From the NCBI GenBank assembly GCA_016187945.1, contig JACPIT010000001.1, positions 1-64,000 on the forward strand: a stretch of DNA of 64,000 bases, in the 5' to 3' direction. The notes under the pieces are model-generated. The model was not told the DNA's origin. It searched no databases and saw only the letters and a list, made by a program, of their open reading frames with translations. The translations under genes were made by a program, and so were the position numbers. This document shows, one piece after another, positions 50,462 to 58,880 of this stretch. The stretch comes from Opitutia bacterium (GTDB taxonomy: Bacteria; Verrucomicrobiota; Verrucomicrobiia; Opitutales; Opitutaceae). How positions within the stretch are numbered: position 1 is the first letter of the stretch; every line of letters starts with the position of its first letter.

Positions 50462-51759
50462 TGCGGCGGGGCAGGGGATTTTTCCGGAGACGGCGCGGGC
50501 CCAGTCGCGGCTGCTCCGAGCCGCGCGCGCAGATAAGAAAGCAGTGGATCGAGAACTGCCGGCGCCAGCGGCACGCGGTGGCCGCGCGGTTCGTCTTCGG
50601 GGAAATAGACGTAGGGCGACTGCAGCGCGTCGAGCCGGCGACGCAGCACCGCCATCTGATGCAACGCGTCGGGCGACTCGGTCGCGTTGATGCTGAGAAA
50701 GAGCGGCACCGTGGGTGCGCCGAGGTAGTCGAGCGCGCCCTGTGCGCGCCACGCGTCGCGATGCGTCGCGCGCTCACCCCACGTTTTCACGTATTTCGGG
50801 ATCATCGGATCCTCCGGCCGCAAATCCAGGTAAGTGAAGCGACCCGACAAGACAACTGCGCCCTGCACCTCGCTCGAAACGTCACGATGCTCGCCGAGCG
50901 TGTCGAACTCCGGATGATCGCGCGTCGTGACGAGCATCAGCGCCATGCCGCTGCCGCGCGAGAAGCCCACGGGCACGATGCGTCCGTCGAGCCCAAGCGC
51001 GGCGCCTTCCGCGCGCAACGTGCGCACCGCCGCTTTGACGAGTTGCGCGGAAAGCGGCATCGCATCGAAGCCGCGGTAGGGCGCCCGGACGGGATGATCT
51101 GCCATCGCAACGGCGTAGCCCTCGGAGGCTGCGCCTTCCAGCAGCGTGTCGGTGCAGAATTGCAGCGAGTTGTTTCCCATGCGCTCGGCGTTGTCGCAGG
51201 AGAATTCGAGCAACGCGCCGACCGGGCGCGCCGGCCGGCTCGGATAAAGGACGTCGAGCGCGACTGTGCGCGTGCCGTCGTGAGCGAACATGACATTGCG
51301 TTTCAGCCGGTGGCCGGCGGGCACGAAGTAGATGTGCGCTTGGTCGAGCGCGCGCTCCCCGAGCCACGTGCCGTGAAGCAACTGCGTGCGTAGCGCGGCG
51401 AGGTCGCGGTTGAGGTGCGGCCAGCGCGCGCGTGGCGCGTGCGCGTAGTCGAGCACGGCGACGAGAAAGCCGTCGCGGCGAAAATCGGCGACGATCGACT
51501 CGTCGCTTTCGGTGCCGGCGCGAGGCGCCGCGAGATTTTTCAGGTAGATGACGAGCGGAGAACCTTTCGGTCCGGCCGACGCGTCCGCGGCGGCGGCGAT
51601 TGGCGCCGGCTCGAGCAGTTCGACGCTCACCTCGCGGTCGAGGGCACCGCTATACCAACGCAGCGGCGAAGCCGCGCACGCGACGCAGGCCCAGCCGGCC
51701 CCGAGCAGCGCAACGCGCACCACGCGGGCGGAGTGGCGAATCAGAGAGGAAATGGACAC
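50458..51759 (-). CDS. Secreted alpha/beta-hydrolase with intact GxSxG
   Basis: 433 residues, hydrophobic N terminus (VRVALLGAGWACVACAA). Core: LVIYLKNLAAPRAGTESDES, LVAVLDYAHAPRARWPHL, then the nucleophile elbow IVPVGFSRGSGMALML (S267) and a late DEPRGHRVPL with a plausible catalytic histidine. Probably an esterase or peptidase-like hydrolase; no specific family is recognised. The start codon is GTG at 51759 (no in-frame ATG nearby and no obvious ribosome site). Its TGA overlaps the ATG of the serine-less S9-like gene, so an active and an inactive hydrolase are produced together. Divergent from the AraC gene, 109 bp away. Confidence 0.7.
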   Translation of the reverse strand: MSISSLIRHSARVVRVALLGAGWACVACAASPLRWYSGALDREVSVELLEPAPIAAAADASAGPKGSPLVIYLKNLAAPRAGTESDESIVADFRRDGFLVAVLDYAHAPRARWPHLNRDLAALRTQLLHGTWLGERALDQAHIYFVPAGHRLKRNVMFAHDGTRTVALDVLYPSRPARPVGALLEFSCDNAERMGNNSLQFCTDTLLEGAASEGYAVAMADHPVRAPYRGFDAMPLSAQLVKAAVRTLRAEGAALGLDGRIVPVGFSRGSGMALMLVTTRDHPEFDTLGEHRDVSSEVQGAVVLSGRFTYLDLRPEDPMIPKYVKTWGERATHRDAWRAQGALDYLGAPTVPLFLSINATESPDALHQMAVLRRRLDALQSPYVYFPEDEPRGHRVPLAPAVLDPLLSYLRARLGAAATGPAPSPEKSPAPPQ

Positions 51760-51868
51760 AGAAATGTTCGACCGGACTGAGTGCGGGGGTTGACCTGCGT
51801 ATCTTCTTACCCAAATTTTCCCGGCCAGACTACCCGTTTCCCTGTTGTTACTGCCGCGTTTCTAAGAC

Positions 51869-52753
51869 TTGCCCTACGTCTCCTTCGATCCCGACCGCCC
51901 CGACTTCACGCCGTATGGATTTTCGTGCGTGCACTGGACGCCTTCGCCCATGCGTCGGCCGGACCATCACAACGAGATCGAGCTGAACCTCCTCACGAAA
52001 GGCTCCGTCACCTACCTGCTCGGCGGCCGCAAGGTGCGGCTCGACGCCGGCTCGCTCAATGTGTTCTGGGCGGCGATCCCGCACCAGATCGTCGATTTCG
52101 CGGACTGCACTTCGTATTTTGTCGCGACGATTCCGCTCGCCTGGTTTCTCCAGTGCAAGCTGACGGACCGTTTCGTGCAGCCGCTGCTGCGCGGCGAAGT
52201 GCTGACGGAAAACCTCGGCCCGCGCGAGCGGCACGACATCGACCTCTTCGCGCAATGGGAAACCGATCTTCAGCAACCCGACGACGAGGTCCGCCACGTC
52301 GTGATGCTCGAGATGGAGGCGCGCTTGCGCCGCATGATCGGCACGTTGCCGCTCACCGCGAGCGCGGCGGCGCCGAAGGCTAAGGCCCGCGCGACGAATC
52401 TCCACGGCGGCGAACTGAACAAGGTCGAGCAAATCGCCTGTCTCATCGCGCAACGCTACACCGAGCAGCTTACGGTGACGGAAATCGGTCGCGCCGTCGG
52501 GCTGCATCCGAACTACGCGATGGGCCTCTTCAAAAAAGCGTTCGGCACCACGCTGCTCGATTATCTGATGCACCACCGCATCTCTCACGCGCAGCGTCTG
52601 CTCGCCACCACGGACGATAAGATCGTCGAGGTGGCATTCGCGTCGGGCTTCAACTCGATCAGCCGTTTCAACGAAACTTTCCGTCGCGCCTGCGGCTGCA
52701 CGCCGCGCGAATACCGCGTGCAACACGCGATGACGGAAAACCCGAAGAAATGA
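51869..52753 (+). CDS. AraC family transcriptional regulator, copy 1
   Basis: 294 residues. The N-terminal cupin-like sensing domain contains RPDHHNEIELNLLTKGSVTY, LLGGRKVRLDAGSLNVFWAA and IPHQIVDF. The C-terminal AraC double helix-turn-helix contains LTVTEIGRAVGLHPNYAMGL, FKKAFGTTLLDYLMHHRISH, IVEVAFASGFNSISRFNETF and CGCTPREYR. The only usable start is TTG at 51869 (an in-frame TAA precedes it). That agrees with the paralogue at 57995-58870, which begins MVQFDPNRPDF where this one reads MPYVSFDPDRPDF. It probably senses a sugar and controls the GH141-like gene (overlapping ATGA) and the TonB receptor beyond. Divergent from the hydrolase/S9 operon. Confidence 0.88.
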   Translation: MPYVSFDPDRPDFTPYGFSCVHWTPSPMRRPDHHNEIELNLLTKGSVTYLLGGRKVRLDAGSLNVFWAAIPHQIVDFADCTSYFVATIPLAWFLQCKLTDRFVQPLLRGEVLTENLGPRERHDIDLFAQWETDLQQPDDEVRHVVMLEMEARLRRMIGTLPLTASAAAPKAKARATNLHGGELNKVEQIACLIAQRYTEQLTVTEIGRAVGLHPNYAMGLFKKAFGTTLLDYLMHHRISHAQRLLATTDDKIVEVAFASGFNSISRFNETFRRACGCTPREYRVQHAMTENPKK

Positions 52754-54630
52754 AAACGCTGCGCGCGCTCGCGCTCGGTTGGATTCTTGGCGTCGCGTTC
52801 GCGCATGGCGGCGAAATCTGGGTTTCGCCAGCGGGCAACGACGCCGCGGCCGGCACACGCGAAGCGCCGCTTGCGACCGTGCACGCCGCGTTGCGGAAGG
52901 GACGCGAGTGGCGCCGCCTGAAAGCGCCCGACGCAACCGACGGCGTGAAAATCGTCCTGCGCGGCGGCACCTATTCGCTCTACGAACCGATTTTCATCCG
53001 CCCGGAAGACGGCGGCACCGCGGCGAGCCCGACGACGATCGTCGCAGCCGGGGGCGAGCGACCGGCCATTACGGGCGGCGTGCGCATCGAAGGCTGGCGC
53101 CAGCTCGAGGCCGCGCCGGCGAGTCTCCCGGCGGTGGCGCGGGGAAAGGTTTGGATCGCGCCGCTGCCGAGTTTCAACGGCCGTGTGCTGGAGTTTCGCC
53201 AGCTTTGGGTGAGTGGGACGAAGGCGATCCGCGCGCGCACGCCGAACGGCGACGCGATGGAACGGCTCGCGAGTTGGGATCGCGCGGCACGCGTTGCCGG
53301 TTTGCCCGCCGCGATCGCTTTGCCGGACGATCTCGCGGGCGTGGAGATGACGCTGTTACAGGCGTGGGAGATCGCTGTGCTGCGTCTGAAATCGCGCCGC
53401 CTCGACGGCGAGGGGGCGCGCGTGCAGTTCCACGACCCGGAGAGCCGAGTGCAATTCGAGCATCCGTGGCCGCAGCCGCCGATGCCAGGGACGGATGGCA
53501 AAAATGCTCCGTTCTTCCTCAGCAACGCGCTCGCATTTCTCGACGCGCCCGGCGAGTGGTTCGCGGATCAGCGCGCCGGCCTGCTCTATTACTGGCCGCG
53601 CAACGGCGAGGATCCGGCGCGCGTCGACGCGATCGCACCCGCGCTCGAGACGCTCGTGCGCATCGGCGGCACGCTCGACCGGCCGGTGCAACACGTGACG
53701 ATCGAAGGTATCGAGTTTGCGCACACGACGTGGCTGCGACCGTCTTGGCTGGGACACGTTCCGCTGCAGGCGGGCCTGTTCATGATCGATGCGTATTCGC
53801 TCAAGCCGAAGGGCACGCCCGACTGGCGCAGCCTCGATAATCAGGCGTGGCTCGGGCGCCCACCGGCCGCGATCGAGGTCGAAGGCGCGCGCGACGTGCG
53901 CATCGTGGATTGCGCGGTGCGTCACACCGCCGCGAACGCGCTCGATCTCCGCGCCGGTGTGCACGACAGCGCGGTCGAAGGCTGCGCCCTGCGCGACATC
54001 GGCTTCAACGGCGTGATGCTCGGCGCGTTCGCCGCTGGCGGCGCCGAGGCGCATTTGCCCGACGATCCGGCCGACGACCGCGCGACGACCGCGCGCGTGC
54101 GCGTGGCGAACAACCTGGTCGACGACGCTGCGAACGAGGACTGGGGTGGAGTGGGGATCATCGCGGGGTTCGTGCGCGACACCGCGATCGAGCACAACGA
54201 GGTGCGCAACTGTTCCTACACCGGCATCAGCCTCGGCTGGGGCTGGACGCGCACCGCGAACGCGATGCGAAACAACCGCGTGCACGCGAATTTCATTCAC
54301 CGCGTCGCCACGCGCACGGCCGACAACGCCGCCATCTACACGCTCTCGGCGCAGCCCGGCACGATCGTGAGCGAGAACGTGGTCGATGCGATCGCGATGA
54401 GCCCCTACGTGCACGACGCGGACCACTGGTTCTATCTCTACACCGACGAGGGCTCGTCGTTCATCACGGTGCGCGACAACTGGTGTCCGGCGGAAAAATT
54501 TCTTCAGAACGCGACGGGCCCCGGCAACGTCTGGCAGAACAACGGCCCGCAGGTGAGCGACGCGATCAAGGCGCGCGCCGGCCTCGAGTCCGCATGGCGA
54601 GAGCGACTCGCCGGCGAATCGGCCCGCTGA
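52750..54630 (+). CDS. Secreted right-handed beta-helix glycosidase, GH141-like
   Basis: 626 residues with a signal peptide (MKTLRALALGWILGVAFA). The mature N terminus (EIWVSPAGNDAAAGTREAPL, IVLRGGTYSLYEPIFIRPED, ITGGVRIEGWRQ) and the long parallel beta-helix (IEGIEFAHTTWLRPSW, VRIVDCAVRHTAANALDL, LRDIGFNGVMLGAFAAG, IIAGFVRDTAIEHNEVRNCS) match the general plan of GH141 enzymes. Those are known as alpha-L-fucosidases/xylanases, including one in rhamnogalacturonan-II breakdown. Activity here is inferred. ATG 52750 overlaps the AraC stop, so regulator and enzyme are co-expressed. Confidence 0.78.
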   Translation: MKTLRALALGWILGVAFAHGGEIWVSPAGNDAAAGTREAPLATVHAALRKGREWRRLKAPDATDGVKIVLRGGTYSLYEPIFIRPEDGGTAASPTTIVAAGGERPAITGGVRIEGWRQLEAAPASLPAVARGKVWIAPLPSFNGRVLEFRQLWVSGTKAIRARTPNGDAMERLASWDRAARVAGLPAAIALPDDLAGVEMTLLQAWEIAVLRLKSRRLDGEGARVQFHDPESRVQFEHPWPQPPMPGTDGKNAPFFLSNALAFLDAPGEWFADQRAGLLYYWPRNGEDPARVDAIAPALETLVRIGGTLDRPVQHVTIEGIEFAHTTWLRPSWLGHVPLQAGLFMIDAYSLKPKGTPDWRSLDNQAWLGRPPAAIEVEGARDVRIVDCAVRHTAANALDLRAGVHDSAVEGCALRDIGFNGVMLGAFAAGGAEAHLPDDPADDRATTARVRVANNLVDDAANEDWGGVGIIAGFVRDTAIEHNEVRNCSYTGISLGWGWTRTANAMRNNRVHANFIHRVATRTADNAAIYTLSAQPGTIVSENVVDAIAMSPYVHDADHWFYLYTDEGSSFITVRDNWCPAEKFLQNATGPGNVWQNNGPQVSDAIKARAGLESAWRERLAGESAR

Positions 54631-54692
54631 GGAAACAAGCAGTCCGCTCCCGACGCAGCGTGTGCCTTCGAGCGCCTTTCACTCGGGGTAAC

Positions 54693-54699
54693 TTAGGAT
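54693..54699 (+). promoter_or_regulatory. TTAGGAT motif upstream of the TonB receptor
   Basis: aacttaggata at 54690-54700 matches the motif repeated at 58881 and 58931, and (reverse) at 48021. A candidate operator half-site; regulator unknown. Confidence 0.3.
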
Positions 54700-54730
54700 A
54701 CTGGAACTTTTCGCGGGAAGACCGGAGGCC

Positions 54731-54874
54731 CTTAGTGGAATTGTTCGGTAAGGTGCGCCTCGTCACCTCAACCCCACGGTCGCGCGCCCGCGGTGCGACT
54801 CGAACTTCACGATCATCACGAGCGTCAATCCTCGTCCCGAAGCCATGCGCTTGGCTTGGACAAATTCCACTTAG
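54731..54874. promoter_or_regulatory. Imperfect inverted repeat pair upstream of the TonB receptor
   Basis: cttagtggaattgttc at 54731-54746 and ggacaaattccacttag at 54858-54874 are inverse complements with a few mismatches, about 110 bp apart. A candidate pair of regulator binding sites, for example for the flanking AraC proteins. Confidence 0.35.
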
Positions 54875-55070
54875 CGTCACGCCCGCGCGCGAGCGGACGG
54901 CCGTTTCGCCAACGGTGCCGCTCGCCTGGCTGCTCTCGAAAATTCCACGCGTTTTCTGTTCTCGCTCCCGATTTCGACGGAATCCCCCGGTCCGTTCCCA
55001 ACCCACGAATCAACCCCAAGCATCGCCGTCCTCCCGTGCCCCACGGTGCGGTTCGCGGCGGTTTTCTACC

Positions 55071-57788
55071 ATGCAAATCGATCCGTCATCCGTTCGGAGG
55101 ATTGCGTTCGCGTCCCTCCTGTTGACCTCGCTGCTGCCGGCATCGGCGCAGCTCGCTCCCGTCGAGCCGAAGGAAAATCCTGCGCCGGCGACGAAAGACG
55201 AAAAAGTCTTCCAACTCGAAACCTACAAGGTCACCGGCCTGCGCGCGAGCCTCGCGTCCGCCGCGGAGATCAAGCAGTCGAACCTGCAACTCGTCGACTC
55301 GATCGTCGCGAGCGACATCGACAAGCTGCCCGACATTAACGTCTCCTACGCGCTCTCGCGCATCCCCGGCGTGCAGCTCGCGCACACGTTTTCCGGACTC
55401 GGCGGCAACGGTGCGGTGACGATCCACGGCCTCAACCAAATCGTGAACACGCTCGACGGCCGCGAGGTCATCACGCCCGGTGGCATCGCCAACGGCACGG
55501 CCGGCGTCGGCGTCGGCCAGCGCACGTTCGACTACTCGCAAATCCCCTCCGCGCTGATCGCCGGCATCGACGTCTACAAAACCTCCGCTGCGAACCAGAT
55601 CGACGGCGGCCTCGGCGGTCTCGTCGACGTGCGCACGCGCAAACCGTTCGATTTGCCCGAAGGTTTCGGCGTCGGCGTCACGGCGGGCACGACGTATTCG
55701 ACGCTCAAGGACGGACTCGCGCAGAACTACAACGTCTTCGCGAACGCCTCGAAGAAAACCGACTTCGGCAGGATCGGCGTGCTCGTCGCAGTGAGCGACA
55801 TCACGACGCCTTGGCGCGAAGACGCGATCGGCGTCGGCAATCCGACGCCCAACAGCACCGTCACGACGGGCGTCGCGACCGCACTGAGTTCCGCGGGCTA
55901 CACGAACAGTTCCGCCTACGGCGAGTTCAAGACCCAGGGCTACAACATCGTCCTTCAATGGCAGCCGACGAAAAAACTGTCGCTCTATGCCGGCTACAAT
56001 CCGAACAAATGGCGCAACATCCAGGACACGGTGCAGTTTTCCACCTCGCATCCCGTCGCGGCGACGCAGGCCGGTTCGGGCGTGATGTTCGACGGCAGCA
56101 CCACCGCCGTCCGCCGCGCGACATTTCTCAACACCACCGCGACTGCCTACGGTCTGATCCGCGACCTCCAGAACAAACTCGACATGTATAACGTCGGCGG
56201 CCGCTACACGACCGGCGACCTCGTGGTGAACTTCGACGCGAACCGCTACACGAGCTCGAATCGCTTCTACAACAACCTCGTCTTCGCATCCGTCTCGATC
56301 CCGTCGCTCACCTACGATCTCGGTGGCGACATCCCGTCGATCTCGGTTTCCGGTGTGAGCCTGATGGACCCGAGCGTCTACCGCCTCTCGCAGGTCAACT
56401 ACCGCCTATTCCCCTCCAACACCGAAGGCAAAGCCGTGCGCGTCGACGGCGAGTATAGTTTCGCGAAAGGCTTCCTCTCGAAACTCGACGCCGGCGTCCG
56501 CTACGCCACGACGACGAGCGACAACCTTCCGACGGGGCTCTTCCTCGGCTCGTTCTCGATCCCCTCGTCGGCGAATTCGCTCAGCCAATACCCGAACCTC
56601 TGGCGCCCGTCGCCGATCCAGAACATGTTCTCCGGCTACAGCCAGCCGCAGATCCAGCAATTCTGGGCGTCCGACACGCGCATCATGCGCGACGCGAACG
56701 CGCTCTACAAAGCCTACAACGCCACGAACACTCCGGACACTTCGGCGACGGTGAATCCGCTCAGCCTTTTCGACATCAAGGAAACCACGACCGCGTTCTA
56801 CCTGATGCCGCAATTCTCCGCGCAGCTCGCCGGCTACCACATCGACGGCAACGTCGGTCTGCGCGCCGTGCAGACGAAGGAAGACCTGAAGGGCTACAAG
56901 GGTGCCAGCGCCGCCACCGCCGTGCCGCTCGCGCTCGCGAGTTCGTATTGGGATTACCTGCCGAGCTTCAACGCGCGCGTTAAGCTCACCGAAAAACTCT
57001 ATCTCCGCGCCGCGGCGTCGAAGACGATCACGCGCCCGACCTTCGGCTCGCTCTCGCCGTCGCTGACGCTCAACGCGAATCCCGTCGACCCGAACCTGAA
57101 CTCCGGCGCGCAAGGCAACCCCGACCTCAAGCCCGTTCGCGCCACGAGCTACGACCTCTCGCTCGAGTATTACCCGAACCAATCCGACGTGTTCTATCTC
57201 GCCGGTTTCCGCAAAGACGTGACCGGTTTCATCGGCAGTTTCTCGGAGCCGCGCACCTACGACGGCGTCACCTACCTCATCCGCACGTCCAAGAACCTGA
57301 ATCCGGCGAAGATCAAAGGCGTCGAATTCGGCTTCCAGCATTTCTTCAACTATCTCCCCGCACCGTTCGACGGCCTCGGCCTCCAAGCCAACTACACCTA
57401 CGTCGACAGCTCCACGCCGACGACAGTCTCCGGTGTCGGCACGCCCGTGAACGCCCCACTCACGAACCTCTCGAAGCGCAGCTACAACTTGATCGCGATG
57501 TATGAGAAAGGGCCGTTCTCCGGCCGCATCGCCTACAACTACCGCTCCGACTTCGTGACCGGCTTCGCCTACTTCGTGAACACCGGCCTGCTGAACCAGG
57601 TGATGCTCGGCTACGCCGATCTCGACGCCTCGGTGAACTACAGCCTCACGAAGAATGTCCAGATCGCGATTCAGGGCGTGAACCTCACGAACGCGCTCCG
57701 CTATCAAGCCTATGGCTCGAAGCAGTTCCCCTCGAACATCTACCTCGATGGCCGCCAACTGATGGCGAGCATCACGCTGCGCTACTGA
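55071..57788 (+). CDS. TonB-dependent receptor
   Basis: 905 residues. A signal peptide (MQIDPSSVRRIAFASLLLTS) precedes a plug domain (VFQLETYKVTGLRASLASAA, IVASDIDKLPDINVSYALSR, IPGVQLAHTFSGLGGNGAVT, NQIDGGLGGLVDVRTRKPF) and an outer-membrane barrel (LKPVRATSYDLSLEYYPNQS) ending in SITLRY. There is no CarboxypepD_reg domain, unlike the receptor at 44405. It resembles the TonB-dependent receptor class with the KLPDxNVxxALxRIPGV motif. The frame is open back to 53847, but ATG 55071 gives the signal peptide. It lies between two paralogous AraC genes, next to the GH141-like enzyme, and presumably imports its substrate or product. No SusD partner is visible. Confidence 0.92.
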   Translation: MQIDPSSVRRIAFASLLLTSLLPASAQLAPVEPKENPAPATKDEKVFQLETYKVTGLRASLASAAEIKQSNLQLVDSIVASDIDKLPDINVSYALSRIPGVQLAHTFSGLGGNGAVTIHGLNQIVNTLDGREVITPGGIANGTAGVGVGQRTFDYSQIPSALIAGIDVYKTSAANQIDGGLGGLVDVRTRKPFDLPEGFGVGVTAGTTYSTLKDGLAQNYNVFANASKKTDFGRIGVLVAVSDITTPWREDAIGVGNPTPNSTVTTGVATALSSAGYTNSSAYGEFKTQGYNIVLQWQPTKKLSLYAGYNPNKWRNIQDTVQFSTSHPVAATQAGSGVMFDGSTTAVRRATFLNTTATAYGLIRDLQNKLDMYNVGGRYTTGDLVVNFDANRYTSSNRFYNNLVFASVSIPSLTYDLGGDIPSISVSGVSLMDPSVYRLSQVNYRLFPSNTEGKAVRVDGEYSFAKGFLSKLDAGVRYATTTSDNLPTGLFLGSFSIPSSANSLSQYPNLWRPSPIQNMFSGYSQPQIQQFWASDTRIMRDANALYKAYNATNTPDTSATVNPLSLFDIKETTTAFYLMPQFSAQLAGYHIDGNVGLRAVQTKEDLKGYKGASAATAVPLALASSYWDYLPSFNARVKLTEKLYLRAAASKTITRPTFGSLSPSLTLNANPVDPNLNSGAQGNPDLKPVRATSYDLSLEYYPNQSDVFYLAGFRKDVTGFIGSFSEPRTYDGVTYLIRTSKNLNPAKIKGVEFGFQHFFNYLPAPFDGLGLQANYTYVDSSTPTTVSGVGTPVNAPLTNLSKRSYNLIAMYEKGPFSGRIAYNYRSDFVTGFAYFVNTGLLNQVMLGYADLDASVNYSLTKNVQIAIQGVNLTNALRYQAYGSKQFPSNIYLDGRQLMASITLRY

Positions 57789-57803
57789 GCGCCGCTTTCC
57801 GAA

Positions 57804-57864
57804 AAGGTGGAGCGCGTTGACCTCAACGCGCTCGGAGCGGATTGGAGACAATCCGCTCCACCTT
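57804..57864. repeat. Palindromic element family A, copy 5 (downstream of TonB receptor)
   Basis: A 61-bp palindrome with ends AAGGTGGAGCGCGTTGACC and ATCCGCTCCACCTT, starting 16 bp after the receptor stop. No T-run follows, so it is not a classic terminator but could stabilise the mRNA 3' end. Confidence 0.85.
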
Positions 57865-57946
57865 CCGCCGCCCGCGCCGCTCGGCGGAGTGACGTTTTCG
57901 TCCGCTGCTCGGCGGTAGGTGGCACACTCACCGCGCTCACCGGAAC

Positions 57947-57963
57947 GGCGATATTATATCGCC
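57947..57963. terminator. Small AT-centred palindrome between convergent genes
   Basis: ggcgatattatatcgcc is a perfect 7-bp-arm palindrome in the gap between the receptor (+) and AraC copy 2 (-). It might act as a weak bidirectional terminator; no T tract is present. Confidence 0.25.
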
Positions 57964-57994
57964 GCTCCATGTGACTCGCCGCTCGGCCGCCACG

Positions 57995-58870
57995 TTACTC
58001 CTTCGGCGAGCGCTCCGTCTCCGACGTTTCGTGTTCCACGCGGTAATCCCGCGGCGTGCAGCCGCACGCGTCGCGGAACGCCTCGTTGAAGCGGCTGATC
58101 GAGTTGAAGCCCGAACTGAACGCGATATCGACGATCTTCTCGTCCGTCGTCGCGAGCAGACGCTGCGCGTGCGACACGCGGTGCCGCGTGATGTAGTCGA
58201 TCAACGTCGTGCCGAAGGTCTTTTTGAACAAATTCATCGCGTAGTTCGGATGCAGGCCGACGGCCTCGCTGATCTGGGCGACGGTCAACTGCTCCGTGTA
58301 GCGCTGCGCGACGAGGCAGGCCATCTGCTCGACTTTGTTGAGACCGCCCGCATGCAGCGACAGCCGCTGCTTCTTTCGCGCTTCGGCGCTCGCGGGCAGG
58401 CGCGATTCGAGTCGCCGCAGGCGCGCCTCGATCTCGAGCATGACGATGTCCTTCACCTTGGCGTTCGCGTTCTCGAGGTCGTGCTCCCACTGCGCGAACA
58501 GCGCTTCGTCGAACGCCGCGCGACCGTCGGTCTTTTCCATCAGCACTTCGCCCTGCATGAGCCGCTGGATGAAACGCTCGGACAAGCGACACTGGAGAAA
58601 CCACGAGAGCGGTATCGTCGCCACGAAGTATTCCGTCTGCAGTCCGAAATCGACGATCTGGTGCGGAATCGCCGCCCAAAACGCGCTCAACGTCCCGGCG
58701 GGCAGCCGCACTTTGCGCCCGCCGAGCAGGTAGATCACCCAGCCGGACTGCAGCAGGTTGATTTCGATTTCGTTGTGGTGATCCGGGCGTCGCATCGGCG
58801 ACGGATTCCAGCGCACGCAGGTGAAGCCATAAGGCGTGAAATCAGGACGGTTGGGGTCGAATTGGACCAT
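57995..58870 (-). CDS. AraC family transcriptional regulator, copy 2
   Basis: 291 residues with the same plan as the protein at 51869-52753. The cupin-like N-terminal domain contains RPDHHNEIEINLLQSGWVIY, LLGGRKVRLPAGTLSAFWAA and IPHQIVDF. The C-terminal double helix-turn-helix contains LTVAQISEAVGLHPNYAMNL, FKKTFGTTLIDYITRHRVSH, IVDIAFSSGFNSISRFNEAF and CGCTPRDYR. The two differ mainly in the linker and sensing loops, so they are probably duplicates tuned to different ligands. Start ATG 58870. Divergent from the isomerase/transketolase operon across a 167-bp region dense in TTAGG motifs, its likely control region. Confidence 0.9.
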   Translation of the reverse strand: MVQFDPNRPDFTPYGFTCVRWNPSPMRRPDHHNEIEINLLQSGWVIYLLGGRKVRLPAGTLSAFWAAIPHQIVDFGLQTEYFVATIPLSWFLQCRLSERFIQRLMQGEVLMEKTDGRAAFDEALFAQWEHDLENANAKVKDIVMLEIEARLRRLESRLPASAEARKKQRLSLHAGGLNKVEQMACLVAQRYTEQLTVAQISEAVGLHPNYAMNLFKKTFGTTLIDYITRHRVSHAQRLLATTDEKIVDIAFSSGFNSISRFNEAFRDACGCTPRDYRVEHETSETERSPKE

Positions 58871-58880
58871 CGGGAGCGGC

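Larger units (their letters stand above)
54631..55070. other. 440-bp region upstream of the second TonB receptor, regulatory
   Basis: The reading frame of the receptor is open across this stretch, but the translation is Arg/Ser-rich and unlike any domain, so it is treated as non-coding. It contains a TTAGGAT motif at 54693 and an imperfect inverted repeat (54731-54746 and 54858-54874), described separately. Confidence 0.55.

Noticed and set aside
53847-55070. A long N-terminal extension of the second TonB receptor
   Set aside because: The extension is Arg/Ser-rich, overlaps the GH141-like gene in another frame and precedes a proper signal peptide at 55071. It is a GC-driven open frame.
57804-57864. 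Family A palindrome after the TonB receptor as a rho-independent terminator
   Set aside because: There is no T-run after the stem and identical elements occur inside coding regions, so it is classed as a repeat. A 3'-end stabilising role remains possible.
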